From positions 3,065,622 through 3,129,621 of the forward strand of contig NC_052489.1 of assembly GCF_009730915.1 (NCBI RefSeq): DNA of 64,000 nucleotides, read 5' to 3'. Position numbers and translations under genes: made by a program. The notes under the pieces were generated by a model. The model saw only the letters and a program-made list of their open reading frames with translations, was not told the DNA's origin and ran no database searches. Source of the stretch: Dioscorea cayenensis subsp. rotundata (lineage: Eukaryota; Streptophyta; Magnoliopsida; Dioscoreales; Dioscoreaceae). Shown here piece by piece: positions 37,186-55,801 of the stretch. How positions within the stretch are numbered: position 1 is the first letter of the stretch; each line of letters begins with the position of its first letter.

Positions 37186-38102
37186 GTATCGAATCAAAGT
37201 GCTCTCTTTTCCTTCCGTTTTGGGTATCAATTCATACTCCCACTCTTATTTGATGAATCCCTCTTTTTTATTTTAAAATTTTGCTCAAAGTTGATAGCTT
37301 TTTGATTATCTAGTGTTGTGGAGCTGTTTGGATCTCTTGTTTTCTGAGTTTCAATTGATAAGCAGCTGGAATTTGGGAGAAAGGAGCAATTTTTCCTTTT
37401 CTCACATGGAAATTTTCTTATGGTTTTGTTCAAAGATCTCATCTTTCTTTCTTTCTTTTCTTATTTACCCATTGTGTATGTGTGTGGTATCTGAATCTTT
37501 ACTGTTTTCTGATGAATTTTTTTGGTTTCTTTCTCTTTTTGGGGGTTTTTCTCATCTCAATGGAAGCTTGCTCACATGTGCTTTCTCACAATCTCCACTT
37601 CTTTTTCCATTTTGGATGATTTCCCCTCTTGGATTGCCTTCCATTAGCTCAATTACTCACAAAGAAGCAACTTTCCTCTTTATTTTCTGCCAACTATCAG
37701 TCTCGATGCCTCTTTTTTCAACAAGACTTGCATCATTGTCCTACTTGAAACCTTTCTTTGGTAGCCATTACTTCTTATGTGCCTCCATTTTTCACTCTTA
37801 TTCCAAATATGCTCTGGAACGCCACCATCCAAAGCCCAGCCCTTTGTGCTGTACATCCATGTATGTGTATGTGCTATTCATTGAATCTTCTGCATTACCT
37901 TCATTTGATCTTCATCTTTAACTGGCTTTTGGTCTTTTTCATGTTTGTTTATAATTTATACAAAGAACATTCCTTTACATGCTATTTAGATCATTCATGT
38001 TTTTCTTCTTGTTTGCCCTCCTGTTATCTATAATCGCTCCTTGCCTTGCATTCTAATTCTTTAATTGAATTCTTTGTGATTGATCTTGGTTTCCTTGTGC
38101 AG
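37186..38102 (+). other. Inferred intron in the FBW2 5' UTR
   Basis: A leader exon ending AAGTCAG is followed by GTATCG at 37186. The acceptor TTCCTTGTGCAG ends at 38102, 14 bp before the start codon. The 917-bp T-rich interval has no coding features; the open frame at 37313-37921 inside it is a by-product of composition. Leader introns often enhance expression in plants. Confidence 0.5.
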
Positions 38103-38116
38103 AGGTTTACAGGAGT

Positions 38117-39832
38117 ATGGGGGAAAATGGTGAGTTTAGGGGTTGGGAGGAACTGATCCCTGATGCACTTGGACTGATCTTTCGCAACCTCCCCCTTCAA
38201 GAGATCTTGACTGTAATCCCAAGGGTCTGTAAATCTTGGGGGAGGGCGGTTGCCGGCCCGTACTGCTGGCAGGAGATCAATATCGAGGAATGGAGCCAGC
38301 GATGCAAGTCTGATCAGCTGGATCGTATGCTTCAAATGCTCATTAGCCGCAGCTGCGGCTCCTTCCGTAAACTCAGTGTCTCTGGGCTCTCTAATGAGTC
38401 GATCTTTTCCCTCATCGCCAACCAGTAAGTGGGATCATTGACTGGATTAGATCACTTCTCTGTATTCGTTTTAAGAATTCATTTAATGGTTGAGCTCATT
38501 GCTTGTTCTTGTGAGTTGTATGTTTAGTGTTTCATCACGGCCTTTTAGGACAAACTGGTTGAATGTGAAAGTAGCTTATTAGTCTGAGTTGCTTGCTCGA
38601 AAACAGTTCATCTGTGGGTCAATGTATCTATCTTTACGTAGTTTAGTTGCAAATCTAAGCTTATTATTAGAGTCGCATTCTAATCCTCTGTAGAATTTTC
38701 TTTCTTTGATTTTTGCATTCTATGCATCATAATTTTGAGTTAAGTTTGTTTTGGTCTGAAAAACATTTGTTTTCTTTTGAAATAGTTTTGAATTTGGTTG
38801 TGAATGGAGATTTTTCCATATGTCATATTGTTTCAAGAGACATTTATTGGACCTTTTTTTATTTTTTTATTTTTGGAAAGAAGAGCTACTTAGTAGCTAT
38901 TTATTAGAAAATAACTTATTGGACCTTTTGTTCTTTTAATTGTTATTTTTCCTTATTTCTATTTTTTTGGTGTCTTGAGATCTATCAAAATTGATTCATT
39001 ACCCTCTCCGACCTTTCTTTAGGATTACTTCATGTTGGTATGTTATAAATCATGTCATGTTTGCCTTTTCTTATAATCTTGCTTTACAATGGAGATTAGT
39101 ACTACATACACTTACTTTATGCTTAATGTCGGTTTTTTCTTTCTATGCTTGTGCTTTGCTTTTTCTTTTGCAAGTGCTGGTTCTCTTCGGTCCTTAGAGC
39201 TCCCAAGAAGTGAAATAAGCGATCCCATAGTAGAACAAGTTGCAGGGAGATTATGCAACCTTACTTTCCTGGATTTGAGCTACTGTAAGCGGATAGGTTC
39301 CCGTGCTCTTGAGGCATTTGGAAAGCAGTGCAAGTCTCTCATAGGGCTTCGGCGTGCAATGCACCCATTGGAGGTGGCGGACAAAGTTTGCCAAGACGAT
39401 GAAGCATATGCAATAGCTTGTACAATGCCGAAGCTTCGGCACCTTGAGATGGCATACCTGCTCCTCACCACCAGAGGAGTTCTCGAGATACTCACGAGAT
39501 GCACTAACCTCGAGTTCTTGGACGTGCGGGGTTGTTGGGAGATTAATATCGATGAGAAACTTCTCAGAGAGAAGTTCACCGGGCTAAAGGTGCTGGGACC
39601 GAATATAGTTGACTGTTTCGAGAGGAATTTCTGGTCTGATTGCTCAGACTATTCTGACTCTTCTGATTACTCATGGGATTTTATGGATGATGGGGTCGGA
39701 GTTTATGAAGGAGAAAGTGATGATGATGGTGTGTGGGATGACGAGCATGGATTGCAAGGGCTGGAAGTAAGATTCTATGGTGGTGGCTTTAATGAAGCCT
39801 ATTCTGCATTTGATTGGCCGCCATCGCCATAA
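38117..39832 (+). CDS. FBW2: F-box protein FBW2-like (2 coding exons, 321 aa)
   Basis: FBW2 is the substrate receptor of an SCF E3 ubiquitin ligase; in Arabidopsis it targets ARGONAUTE1 and affects small-RNA pathways and ABA response. Coding exons are 38117-38424 and 39175-39832; the 750-bp intron splits the CAT codon (phase 2), restoring IANHAGSLR. The F-box spans about residues 8-55 (WEELIPDALGLIF, VCKSWGRAVAGPYCWQEI). LRR-type repeats follow, for example LTFLDLSYCKRIGSRALEAF and LEFLDVRGCWEINID. The tail is acidic and rich in Asp and Ser (SDYSDSSDYSWDF, DDDGVWDD) and ends WPPSP, like the Arabidopsis protein. Despite its name, no WD repeats are visible. Length is as expected. Confidence 0.95.
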
Positions 39833-40995
39833 GGATGGATTGTACTGTTTTTGCTACTGCTTGTTGGTGGTTTCTAAATCTCTTCGCTTATCATCTCCTA
39901 CCAAGATTTGCCGTATTCCAACTAAAAAACAGGCTACCGCTTGCGACTAAGAACCGGCTAATGCTTGCCATACTAGTACTATCTCTAAAACCGATCATAG
40001 ACTTCCTACTTGTAACTTCTCTGCTTTCTTTCATGAAAACTATGACTAGTGTTGCATGTTTATGTAAATTGCCTGTTTACATTGAAGCAAGTATCATGCA
40101 TGCTGTGTTTCTTTGTTTTCTTGACCTCTTTGTAAGTGAAGGTTTATAGTGTATTAGTGTCAGACATCTTCACTTGGATTCTGCTTCAACATAATTGCTG
40201 TTCAGAGCTTATTAACGTTATTGAATGATTTTGTTGCTTTACTTTTGAAAACATTGTTGACAGGTTTGACAGCTTTATCTTTTTGTTTGATCCCTCAAAT
40301 GATTTTGGTTTGGAGTACAAAATCCTCAAGGGTTGTTTTGTTGATTTTGTGAAGAAGACAAAGGTTTTGGTGTGTGCTTTGTTTTTCTCGTTACTTCCAA
40401 AGCGTATATATAACCAAAGCATCATATTCAAAGTAAATAATATTCTTATTAGACAGCTTGTGAAGGCACTATTTTTGAGCTATCTGTGCAACTAGGATCA
40501 TACATATGCTGTTTTGAAAAATTAGAATCTTGATCTTTTTGTTATATACTTTTTTCTGCGGATATTCGCTGCTTGTGAGTTTATTACGTCATGTGACATG
40601 TGCCATACCAGGACATATAATTATTTAATTAGCCAATCTTGACGGTGAAAAAGAGCTTAAATTCATTGCATATACGCTCCATAACTATTAGTGATTGTGA
40701 ACAAGGCAAGAAATACTCAAAAAAGCATCTTATTTCCTTCAGTTAAAAAACCATTCTTAAACAAGTTTTTTTAATGCTCTAATTTCAGAACTTAAAATCA
40801 AGAAATTTTACATCTTCATTATGATCACCACCATGCACACCCTTTTTCTGCAATGAGGTGGCAAAGGAGTTCTATGTAAACTTACTGTTGAAGTTTGATC
40901 AATAACAACAGATGATTAATGGATCAGACATATAATAATGCTAGAGAAATAGTATTTGAATGGATATAATAGTTCTTGGGCTCCGATTTGAAAAC
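39833..40995. other. Convergent intergenic region between FBW2 and the RNA helicase
   Basis: The 3' ends of FBW2 (+) and the helicase (-) face each other over 1.16 kb. It probably contains both 3' UTRs. No other coding signal is seen. Confidence 0.5.
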
Positions 40996-47512
<6,517 letters not shown>

Positions 47513-47940
47513 CGCTGGCGAGAAAACCCTAGATCGGTGGGGTGGGCGAGAGGTCGGACCGAGATCAGAGGGTGCTTTGAAACCCTAACAGATCTCAAGA
47601 AAGAAGAGATCAAAAACACTCTGCTTTTGGCCTTCTTTTCAAAACCGCGTGATTCGTCGCCTCGAGATTCGTTCTTCCCGATGATCAATAATGTAATCGT
47701 ACGGTTGAAATTCATTATATCGCCCAAAAAATTCAATCACGTGCCAAACGATTTCAATGCGCGCGCGCGCGCGCGCACTGCTCTCCTCGCCCCACCACGC
47801 CCATCGCGCGCTCGGTAACTACTGTTACTACTCCCCCCACGCTCATTCACGCATTTCGTCGAACAGCATAAGGACAACGATGCATCGCTCCCTCTTCTTC
47901 TCTCTTCTCCTCTCCCTTCCGAGCTCCTAACTCCTCTCCA
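47513..47940. promoter_or_regulatory. Shared bidirectional promoter region with (GC)9 tract
   Basis: It separates the start codons of the helicase (minus) and the DnaJ-type zinc-finger gene (plus) by 428 bp. It contains a CACGTG G-box (47738-47743) and nine GC dinucleotides (47759-47776), which could adopt Z-DNA. No clear TATA box was found for either direction, as is common for housekeeping divergent pairs. Confidence 0.55.
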
Positions 47941-50900
47941 ATGTCTCTCACTCATCCCAACCTCATCCTCGCCATCCCCCCAAAGCCTAAGCTCCCCCCT
48001 TCCCTCATCCTCTTCCCTCCCTCCCGCCTCCGCTGCCGCGCTGCGTCTGAGGCCTCCGGTGCTGCCTCAACTCCAGATTGGTTTAGCCCTAAAGAAAACC
48101 GCGCTCCTGGAGTCAGAGCCAACGCCAACGCCGGTGATGAGAGCAAGAACAATAACGGTAAGAAGAAGAAATGGTGGTGGTGGTCGAGGAACAGAGAGAG
48201 CTACCTCGCTAATGACTCTGATGCCCTTCCTCTTCCCATGACATTCCCGGGTACCTCCCCTGTTTCTCCGGAGGAGATTGATCGGCGCCTCCAATGCGAC
48301 CCTGAAATTGAGGTTTTTGTTCTCTAGGGCTTTTGGTTTTCGGAAATTTACTTGTTTTGACTTGATTTTGTTGTTTGTTGTTGTGAAGGATTGTAAGGAA
48401 GTGGTTTATGAGTGGACGGGGAAATGTAGGAGTTGCCAAGGGACTGGTTTTGTTAGCTATTATAGCAAGAAGGGGCGGGAGACCATCTGCAAGTGCGTTC
48501 CTTGCATGGGAATTGGTAATGTTTCTTGTTTTCTTTGATTGTTTAATTTATAATTTTTCCCTTTTATTTTACTCGCTTGTTTGATTCATAGATTAATTTA
48601 TATTTCAAGATTAAATGTGCTTATTTTCAACTGTTTGGGCAAAATTCTCTTGTTCTGTAGTACCATCGTTGTAAATTTTGATTTTGCTTCTAGTCAGATG
48701 CTTCAATGATTAATTTTTGTATTAAATGTGTGATTCATGTGGAACTCATCAAATCCTGCTTTGTTAATAATGCACTTTCCTAGTCTTGATATTGTACCTT
48801 GTGAAATTGTTCCATAGATTTGCACTATTTGTGCTTGATTGTGTCCTTGCTTAGTTTAAGCTAGATAATATATTGCTTTTGCAATCAAGAGGAGTTGGAT
48901 TGCTTGGTAATTTTGATACATTCACGAATTTTCTTGATTGTGTTTAGTAATATTGCTTTTGAAGAACTAGTTATGAAAACTAGGTACCAGACAAAAGTTA
49001 GTGCTAAGAAGAAGATATGTTCTACGTAGGTATGAAGAAATGGATGTTGAGGTTTAAATATCATCCTTGAAGGGTGATTTATTTGTAGTCCGGTCTGTTT
49101 CAATGGGAGTTGCTTAAGGAAAGGTGCAAGAGCAAAGTGTCACCTGTTTCAAGAAAGAATTAATGATACGAGAGCTAGGAGAATTTCTAATCTGGAAATT
49201 TAATTATATCATTCGTGAGAGTAGTAATTACCTTGAGGAAAATTTGTAAGCAGTAATTAATATTGCATGCTTGTATGCCTCATCAAGTAGACTTCTGCGA
49301 TGTGAATGCATGTGTTTCTTTGCGTACTGTCATTTTTACAGTTAAAATTGGATGTTTTATAAGCTGGCATGCACATGAGTGTGTGAGAGTGGGATTCAAG
49401 GTCTCCTATTATAAGTGGGTTTGCTTACCTTCTTGGTGAAGTTTGGTTGAGCCTTATCCAAACCTAGTCTGGTTTCCTTGACAATTGGTGGCAAGTTCAT
49501 GAAAGGAAAATCTTGCTTCTGTAATTTTTCTTAAACATTCAATCATGCTTTCTTGGATGTAGTTGTCAAGCATAGTAGATAATGGCTAATGTGGATAGGA
49601 ATAAAGATGTACAAAGTGATTTGTTGACAATGAAAAAATTGATATTTGGAGAATATTTAAATATGGATTTCAATGACCTTCATGGTTATATGGTTCTTTT
49701 TTGAGACCTAACTTTTGTGAAGTGATTATAATGGGGCTTCTTCCTTTTCCAATTTGGGCTCTCTGATGTGTTCATATGAGGAAAATGCAAATTTATTATT
49801 TTAATCTTGGACAAGTTCAAGTGGAACTCTTTCTTGGGGTTGAATATTGGATGGACATGACTAAATGTGGTGCCAAATTTCCGGTCAGCCATGAACAAAC
49901 TAGTCAACAAAATCTTTTGAGGCAAAGAAAACCATGCGCAAACAGTAGCAAATGCTCATGGACGCTGTTGGAAGGGTTGAGAACCATCCTTAAAGAATGA
50001 CCCACCCCGGGAATCTGCTATGTCTAGCGTTTAGATGGTCCTGGTTCCTAGTTTATAAGATCCATTATTGAGTTTAAATGGTCCCTAGGTCCTAGTTTAT
50101 AAGATCCATCAATGAGCATATGTGATTCAACAATATTAACATGCAAAAATTCCATGCTCAAATATTTTCTTAATACTTCAAATACTTTATGCCTAATTTC
50201 TTTGAATTTGCTTGATTGCATATTCATCTAGGGTAGTTGTTGGAGAATGTGGTTGGAATTGTTTCTTGCCCTTTATCTGTTTGATGGTGAAAGTATCTAT
50301 TGCATTTAGGACTGAGGGTTACACTAGGCTTCATGTTATGGATGCTTTTATTGGGGAGAGATATAGCTAAATGATTTACTTAGCAGTCTTAGCTAACCTC
50401 AGGGATTGTATTTTTAATGTTTTTATGTTATTTAGGAAGTAACATTTGATTTCTTATTTAGAAATGATTGCTTGTTATGTAGTTTTTTTAGATAAGAATT
50501 CCTATCTTTTTGTTAGGACGATTGTTTATGAGTAGTTTTTCTAGATTAAAATTCTTTTGCTTTTGCTAGGATCCTTGTCTATTTAAAGGGGAGGATCATA
50601 TTCAATACAAAATTTCATCAATATTTTTAGTCAAGAAAGGTATAGAAGGAGTTGGTGATTTCTGACAAATCACAATCAAAAGCTTCAAAAACAGCTACTT
50701 TAAAGAATGGGAGAAGCAAGGGAAATCAGGGAGGTTTTCTCACAAATTGACCCGTGACAAGATTCTTTTTGTGAGTCTATAACAAATTGGTATCAAAGCT
50801 TGGCATCATGGTTGACTTTGAGCAATTAATGACTAGGGTTTGTAATCTTGTGCACAAGCTCACGTAAACCAGCAAGGAGGTGCAGGAGATCAATAAGGAT

Positions 50901-53900
50901 GATATTCGAGAATTAAGGCGCTTGATGGAGTTACACTTTTCCAGCATCGAGAAATGATCAGAAGGGGTTGCAACTACAAACAGCCACAAATTAGCCTTGA
51001 TGGTATCATTCGGCGAGCATAATATTGTTACACAAGGAGCTATGATCATTCCCAAATACAGCAGGCTATAATTTCCTTTCTATAATGGAATTAGGGATCT
51101 TTTGGAATGGATATACATATGTGAATAGTTTTTCATGAACCAACGGACAGAGGAAAATGACAAGGTGGTATTAGCCGCATTCTATACGACAGAAGAGGCT
51201 CAACTCTAGTATCATAGATTGGAACAAGAGGAACCTGGGTACAATTGGGTCAAATTTAAATTCTACTGCCTTCTTAGGTGTAGGGCCCAATTGACAAGTA
51301 ATCCATTAGGAGAATTGATCAACCTTAAGCAAATTGGAACTGTGGAAGAGTATCAATGGCAATTTTAAACACTCCTTACAAGCGCAAGTTCAATAAAGAC
51401 AAACCAACAAGTTGACATGTTGACCATGGGTTTAGTGGAAACTTTGAGGATGGATGTGAAAAAGCAAACTCCCCATAATTTGGTTACTATTATGAATTTG
51501 GCTCGAGCCTTTGAATGGAAATCACCACTTAATTGCAGAAATGTCAGTTTAAGACGACTTCAAATAACATGAGAAGCTCCAACACCACTAGAAACTACTC
51601 CATCTTCAGCAACTAGTCAAGAATAGAAACACAAGACGAGCAACAATTCAAAACAACCATCCTATGTGGGAAGTTTTGCTGTTACACTCCCTAAAAGGCT
51701 CTTGTCCAAAGCTGAGACTTTCGAGGTGAAAGGACAGTGTTTGTGACGAACCTTACTCAGCAAAGCATTGCAAGAAACTAGTGTTATTAAAAGAAAGAAA
51801 GGCGCTTAGGCGAGGTGAGGCCCCAATGCCTTAATACCCCAAGGCAAGGCGCCCTAAATGAGGTAATCCAACCGAGCGCTTTTTGCCAGGCTCTTTTTTT
51901 TAGCTATTAGTCTTATATTTAATGCTTTCAATTAGTGTTAATTGGGATTTAAAAAGGCACACTTACTAATAAGGAAATAAATTTACAGGAGAAAAACTAG
52001 GTGATATAAGGAAGGAAATAAATTTTGGGGAGAAAAACTAGGTGATTTAAATGTACAATTGCTATTTTTTTAAAATAATGCGTAAATTAATGGATTTACT
52101 AATTAATTAGTTAAAATTGAAGAGGAAGCAAAAGTTGCACCCTAAATCTAGTGATGGAGTTGAAGGTAGTTTAGATGATGAGGATGATGATATTGTAGAA
52201 TTATATGATTTATGAAGATTGAGTTTGCACTCTAAAACTTGAGTAGTTCTAAACTTGAGTAGTTCTAGACTTCAAACTAACCCACCTAGTGTTCTTTCCT
52301 TGCGACCTTCGGAGTCCTTTCTTGAATTCGAGCTTAAGGACAAGTTCTTAGCCTAGGAGGGGAGCAATGTTATAAATGCTTTTATTAGAAAGAGATGCAA
52401 CTAAATGATTTACTTTGCTGAGCTTAGAGGTTTTATTTTTAATGTTTATATATTATTTAGGAAGCAACATTATGATTTTTTTTATTTAAAACTAATTGTT
52501 TGATAGGTAGTTTTTTAGATAAGGATTCTTATCCTTTTGTCACATTGTTTAGGAGTAATTTTTCTGGGTAAAAATTTCTTATGCTTTTGTTAGGATCCTT
52601 GTCTAAAGGGGAGGATCATATTCAATAAAGTTCATAATTGATATTTTCAATCAAGAAAAGTATAGAGGGAGTTGGTAATCTCTTACAAATCACCATTAAA
52701 AGTTTTAGAAATAGGTACCTGAGGCGTTTTGCTTTTATGAGGCAAGCAAGGGAAGCGGCCACCGCCTTGAGGGCGTACGCCTTGAGGCAAGCGGCCATCG
52801 CCTCGCCTTGAGGCGCGCCTCAAGGCATACGCCTCGTTCGCCTTTTTAAACAATGGGTACCTCAAAGAATGGGGAAGCAAGGGAAATCAAGGAGATTTTT
52901 CTGCTAACTGATCTGTGGCGAGAACGCCTTTTTGTGGCCTTATAGCGCTCTAGCTATAAGCTTGATATTGGCTTGAATTGATTCCTGCTTAAATTGAGCT
53001 TGGCTTTGGCCAAGAAGGGCATCTTGAGCTTAACTGGTCCAGCATCAAAAACCAATCCCAGATTGAACAGCTTGGACTAATTTAGATTTTCACTTGGTTC
53101 GAATAATCTGTTAGAAATATTTACTTTATGTAAGCAATTGTCAAAACTCAAAAGTTGAAGAGGTGCTCTATTAGATTTGTCTTAATTGTGAATTTTGCAA
53201 GGTTCTCCAGTAAATGTGCACCAACTTGCTTAGTCCAAAGCATGATTCTAGCACAGGTATGTGATCAAATAACTCAAGTTAAAAACTAACCAATAAGTTG
53301 TGCAGCTGCTCATGATTTAGAAGGTTTAAAACATATTTGCTGTCGCTATTGTGCATAGCAAGTTCCAGGAACAGGCAGTTTGGTAAAACAACCTTGAGTT
53401 CACCCCAAGTAAATTGGTGTCATGTTCTCGGGCTATGGATCGAGTCATTGGGTGATGAATTGGGAAATCCTCTTCAAATGCCAGCGTCTTTCTTTTATTG
53501 TGATTTCTTCCTCGTGACGAATCTATGGGCCCGTTTGGTATGGGGGAAAGTAACAACTTTCTCTGGAAAGTTGAGATTGTGAAAAGCTTTCATATGTTTG
53601 GTTGAAAAAAAGACCATGTAAAGTAATGGTCAAATTGTAATTACTTTCCTTTTGACCAATGAAAAGGATTCACAGAGGGAGGGGGTGTGAAACGAATTAC
53701 ATCATGGGTGGGAAAGTGGGAGACATGTAAAATTCCAATTTCACCCTTTTCTAACATTAAAATTCTTCTTTTTTGTCCTGTCTTCTTTTTAAAAACCCTA
53801 ACTTTAGCGAAGAACTTCTCCACCGTCTTCCTTTTCAAAACCATAGCGCAAGGCAATCTCGGAAGTCATAAAATTTTTTGTAATTTTTTAAAGAATCTTT

Positions 53901-55369
53901 TCTTATTACCTTTGATATTGTTTTATTGATAATAGATTCTTATTGAAAACTCATTGAAAGAAACATGCACAATACCTTTTCTTTAGGTGAGATCTATCCA
54001 CAAAAAGATTGCCAAAATTCATATAGGAACCGTGCCTCTTGGATAAAGTTTGGGTAATCATATTTCTCATAATAGAAAAACAAGAATTAAATATCTACTT
54101 TTGCCGGGTATATAAGCAATTTTCTTAATTTATTTATGTATAAACCATTGATTAATGTGAAAAATTAAAACATAGTAAAAATTAAAATAATTGATATTCA
54201 TTGAAGGGTAAAATTGAGAATAAACATAACTTTGCATGGAAAGGTTATTCATAACAAACAAAGGAATTCATTTTGCATGTATTTCAATTGCAATTTTCAA
54301 GGTTCATACCAAACACATTGTTACTTTACAGGGAAAGTAAATGCAGGGAAAATGAATACAAGGAAATACTTTGCAGGGAAAGTGTTTCCATGGAACTCGT
54401 TGAAAGGAGCTCCTAACTTTAGACTCTGTTAAGATGGAGAGAGACTTAAACCTCCAAAGATATAATCAAATTCAGCTTGTCTTTATTCTCCCAAATCATC
54501 TTCTTAAATAGAGATTACATGAGAAATTATGAAACTAGAATTAAGGACTGAAATTAAGGACTCTTAATTGAAATTGAAATACTTGCTAAAACAAACTCTA
54601 TTTAAAAGGCATAAAATTATTGTTTGTCTTCATCCCTATCTTTGGCGATATTGCTTTAAAATCAGATTCTTCAAATTAGGAATGAAATTATTTGCCTTCC
54701 TTCCTATGTTAGAAGCTTATGATCTCATTATCCCATGGTCCACGTCTCTCATAAGTCTTACCCACAAAAGCATCCGTAATAATTGGTCATGCAGCTAGAT
54801 TATTAGAGCTTGATATTACATTACAGGTGTTGCTAATATCCCTTAAGAAGCCCTTGTTTCTAAGAAAGCTTAGATCTATACCACTATTTTTATTGTTGCC
54901 GTTGAGATTCTTGTAGCTAATTGCAAACCTCAATTCTCCCTTTTGACAAGCATCTTTGAACTCCCACTTTTCCTTCCGAGAGCAAATGTTTCTTCCACTG
55001 CTGTTTAAATGGAAGAAGGCATTCTGCTGAAATTTTGTTTGTGATAGAAGTTGATGCAGAAATAATAGTGTTCATTGCTAGTAAATTGGTTAATTTAGCT
55101 GTTGTCCCTTTTTCTTTCTGGATAAACACACATTCATCCTTAGCCAGAGAACAACCGAGTACTTATTATATTTTGGGTGTTTGCTTGCATGTTTTTATTT
55201 CTTTGGCAAGAGTTATATCATGGACTTCTTTTTTAATGTAAATTCCCGCATTGTAAATTCTTCTCAACAATTACATGATTGTAATTTCCTGTCTGTTTGC
55301 CCAGGATATGTGCAGAAAATTACGACCCGCAAGGACATTGATGTGATGGAGGATCTAGACAATGGATAA
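47941..55369 (+). CDS. DnaJ-type cysteine-rich zinc-finger protein, probably plastid-targeted (3 exons, 187 aa)
   Basis: It belongs to the small plant proteins with a DnaJ-like cysteine-rich zinc finger but no J domain; several act in plastid protein quality or redox control. Exons: 47941-48312, 48389-48515, 55305-55369; the joined length is an exact codon multiple and the last exon encodes [20 protein letters not shown]. Residues 1-45 are rich in Ser, Pro, Arg and Leu and poor in acidic residues, like a transit peptide. Residues 137-144 (CRSCQGTG) and 160-167 (CVPCMGIG, preceded by Cys158) form the CXXCXGXG pair. A Lys/Trp-rich patch (KKKKWWWW) lies at about 78-85. The donor of intron 1 (GTTTTT) is weak. 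Intron 2 is 6,789 bp, expanded by transposons. The specific function is unknown. Confidence 0.85.
50027..50109. repeat. Short tandem duplication in intron 2 of the zinc-finger gene
   Basis: Two adjacent units of about 40 bp share CCTAGTTTATAAGATCCAT. It lies just upstream of the gypsy element. Confidence 0.6.
50334..50784 (+). repeat. 5' LTR of the gypsy element
   Basis: It matches 52368-52947 (less its insertion), for example the shared AGGATCCTTGTCTA and GGGGAGGATCATATTCAATA words. Confidence 0.8.
50808..51780 (+). pseudogene. Ty3/gypsy gag pseudogene
   Basis: Starting at the ATG after the primer site, the frame contains several in-frame stops. It reads the gypsy gag pattern: a [11 protein letters not shown] segment, an [18 protein letters not shown] segment, [13 protein letters not shown], then a [23 protein letters not shown] segment. 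A zinc-knuckle-like [12 protein letters not shown] sits at the end, in another frame. It stops where foreign transposon sequence begins at 51783. Confidence 0.75.
51783..52265 (+). mobile_element. DNA transposon fragment replacing gypsy pol
   Basis: It begins with AGGCG-rich sequence (GGCGCTTAGGCGAGG at 51800) and continues into the same body as 45126-45560, including a frame with [20 protein letters not shown] and a stop. It lies between gag and the last codons of pol in the gypsy element. Confidence 0.55.
52368..52947 (+). repeat. 3' LTR of the gypsy element, interrupted
   Basis: It begins TGTTATAAATGC after the purine tract. Colinearity with the 5' LTR breaks at 52721 and resumes at 52863, flanking a 135-bp insertion. 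The right end is approximate. Confidence 0.75.
52721..52855. mobile_element. 135-bp AGGCG-rich insertion in the gypsy 3' LTR
   Basis: It is flanked by the direct repeat GGTACCT (52714-52720 and 52856-52862). The content is GAGGCG / CGCCTC words in both orientations with a CCTTTTTAAACAATG end. Both the composition and the ends resemble the AGGCG-rich borders at 45700 and 51800, so it may be a minimal derivative of the same family. Confidence 0.6.
52948..55304. other. Remainder of the large intron, partly repeat-like
   Basis: Between the gypsy element and exon 3 lies AT-rich intron. A stretch at about 53526-54420 begins GGGCCCGTTTGGTATGGGGG and ends with several GCAGGGAAAG words around TACCAAACAC. 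This resembles a MITE with GTTTGGT-type ends, but exact borders and a target duplication were not found. Confidence 0.4.
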
Positions 55370-55801
55370 CCACCTTGATCTCATTGTTCCTTTCTGACAG
55401 GCATTGCTTTTTTTCATTTAGCGGCCTGCATCCTGATTGTATCCCTTGATAATCTATATTTAAAAATAAGTTTACATGTGTAACACTCTTATCACACACC
55501 AAATCATTGGTTATTTTTATAGAAATCCATTAAAGAGAAGTGCAGGGAAAGGGATTCTCATTCTTCTCCTCTGTTTACCACACACTCCATTCCAAACCCT
55601 GACTTGTTCCATTGTGTTTCACTGTGACATCAAATACACATGCTAAACTTTCTGCTGAACACCAGAATCTCATTCCAGGCACTAATTGTAGACAGGAACA
55701 AAGGTTATTATTGTTGTATGTATAAGAAGATGTTGCCCCATTGCTTTTCATTCAGTTATTTAGGTTTGAAACACCTTCCACTGGGGAACTGTCTTTTGAG
55801 A

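Larger units (their letters stand above)
50334..52947 (+). mobile_element. Internally deleted Ty3/gypsy element in the zinc-finger gene intron
   Basis: The 5' LTR (50334-50784, TGTTAT...ATAACA) is followed by a tRNA-Met-type primer site (50788-50799, TGGTATCAAAGC) and a broken gag. Then only the last codons of pol remain (52288-52356, ending [12 protein letters not shown]-stop) before a purine tract (AGGAGGGGAGCAA) and the 3' LTR at 52368. Protease, reverse transcriptase and integrase are missing. The 3' LTR is itself interrupted at 52721-52855 and another transposon fragment replaces the lost pol (51783-52265). No clear 5-bp target duplication was found. Confidence 0.8.

Noticed and set aside
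37313-37921. 202-codon open frame upstream of FBW2
   Set aside because: It lies within the inferred leader intron, is T-rich with Ser/Phe/Leu-biased composition, and matches no domain.
53526-54420. Definite PIF-type MITE call
   Set aside because: It has a GTTTGGT-type left end and similar words near the right, but no matching end pair or duplication could be fixed, so it is mentioned only as repeat-like.
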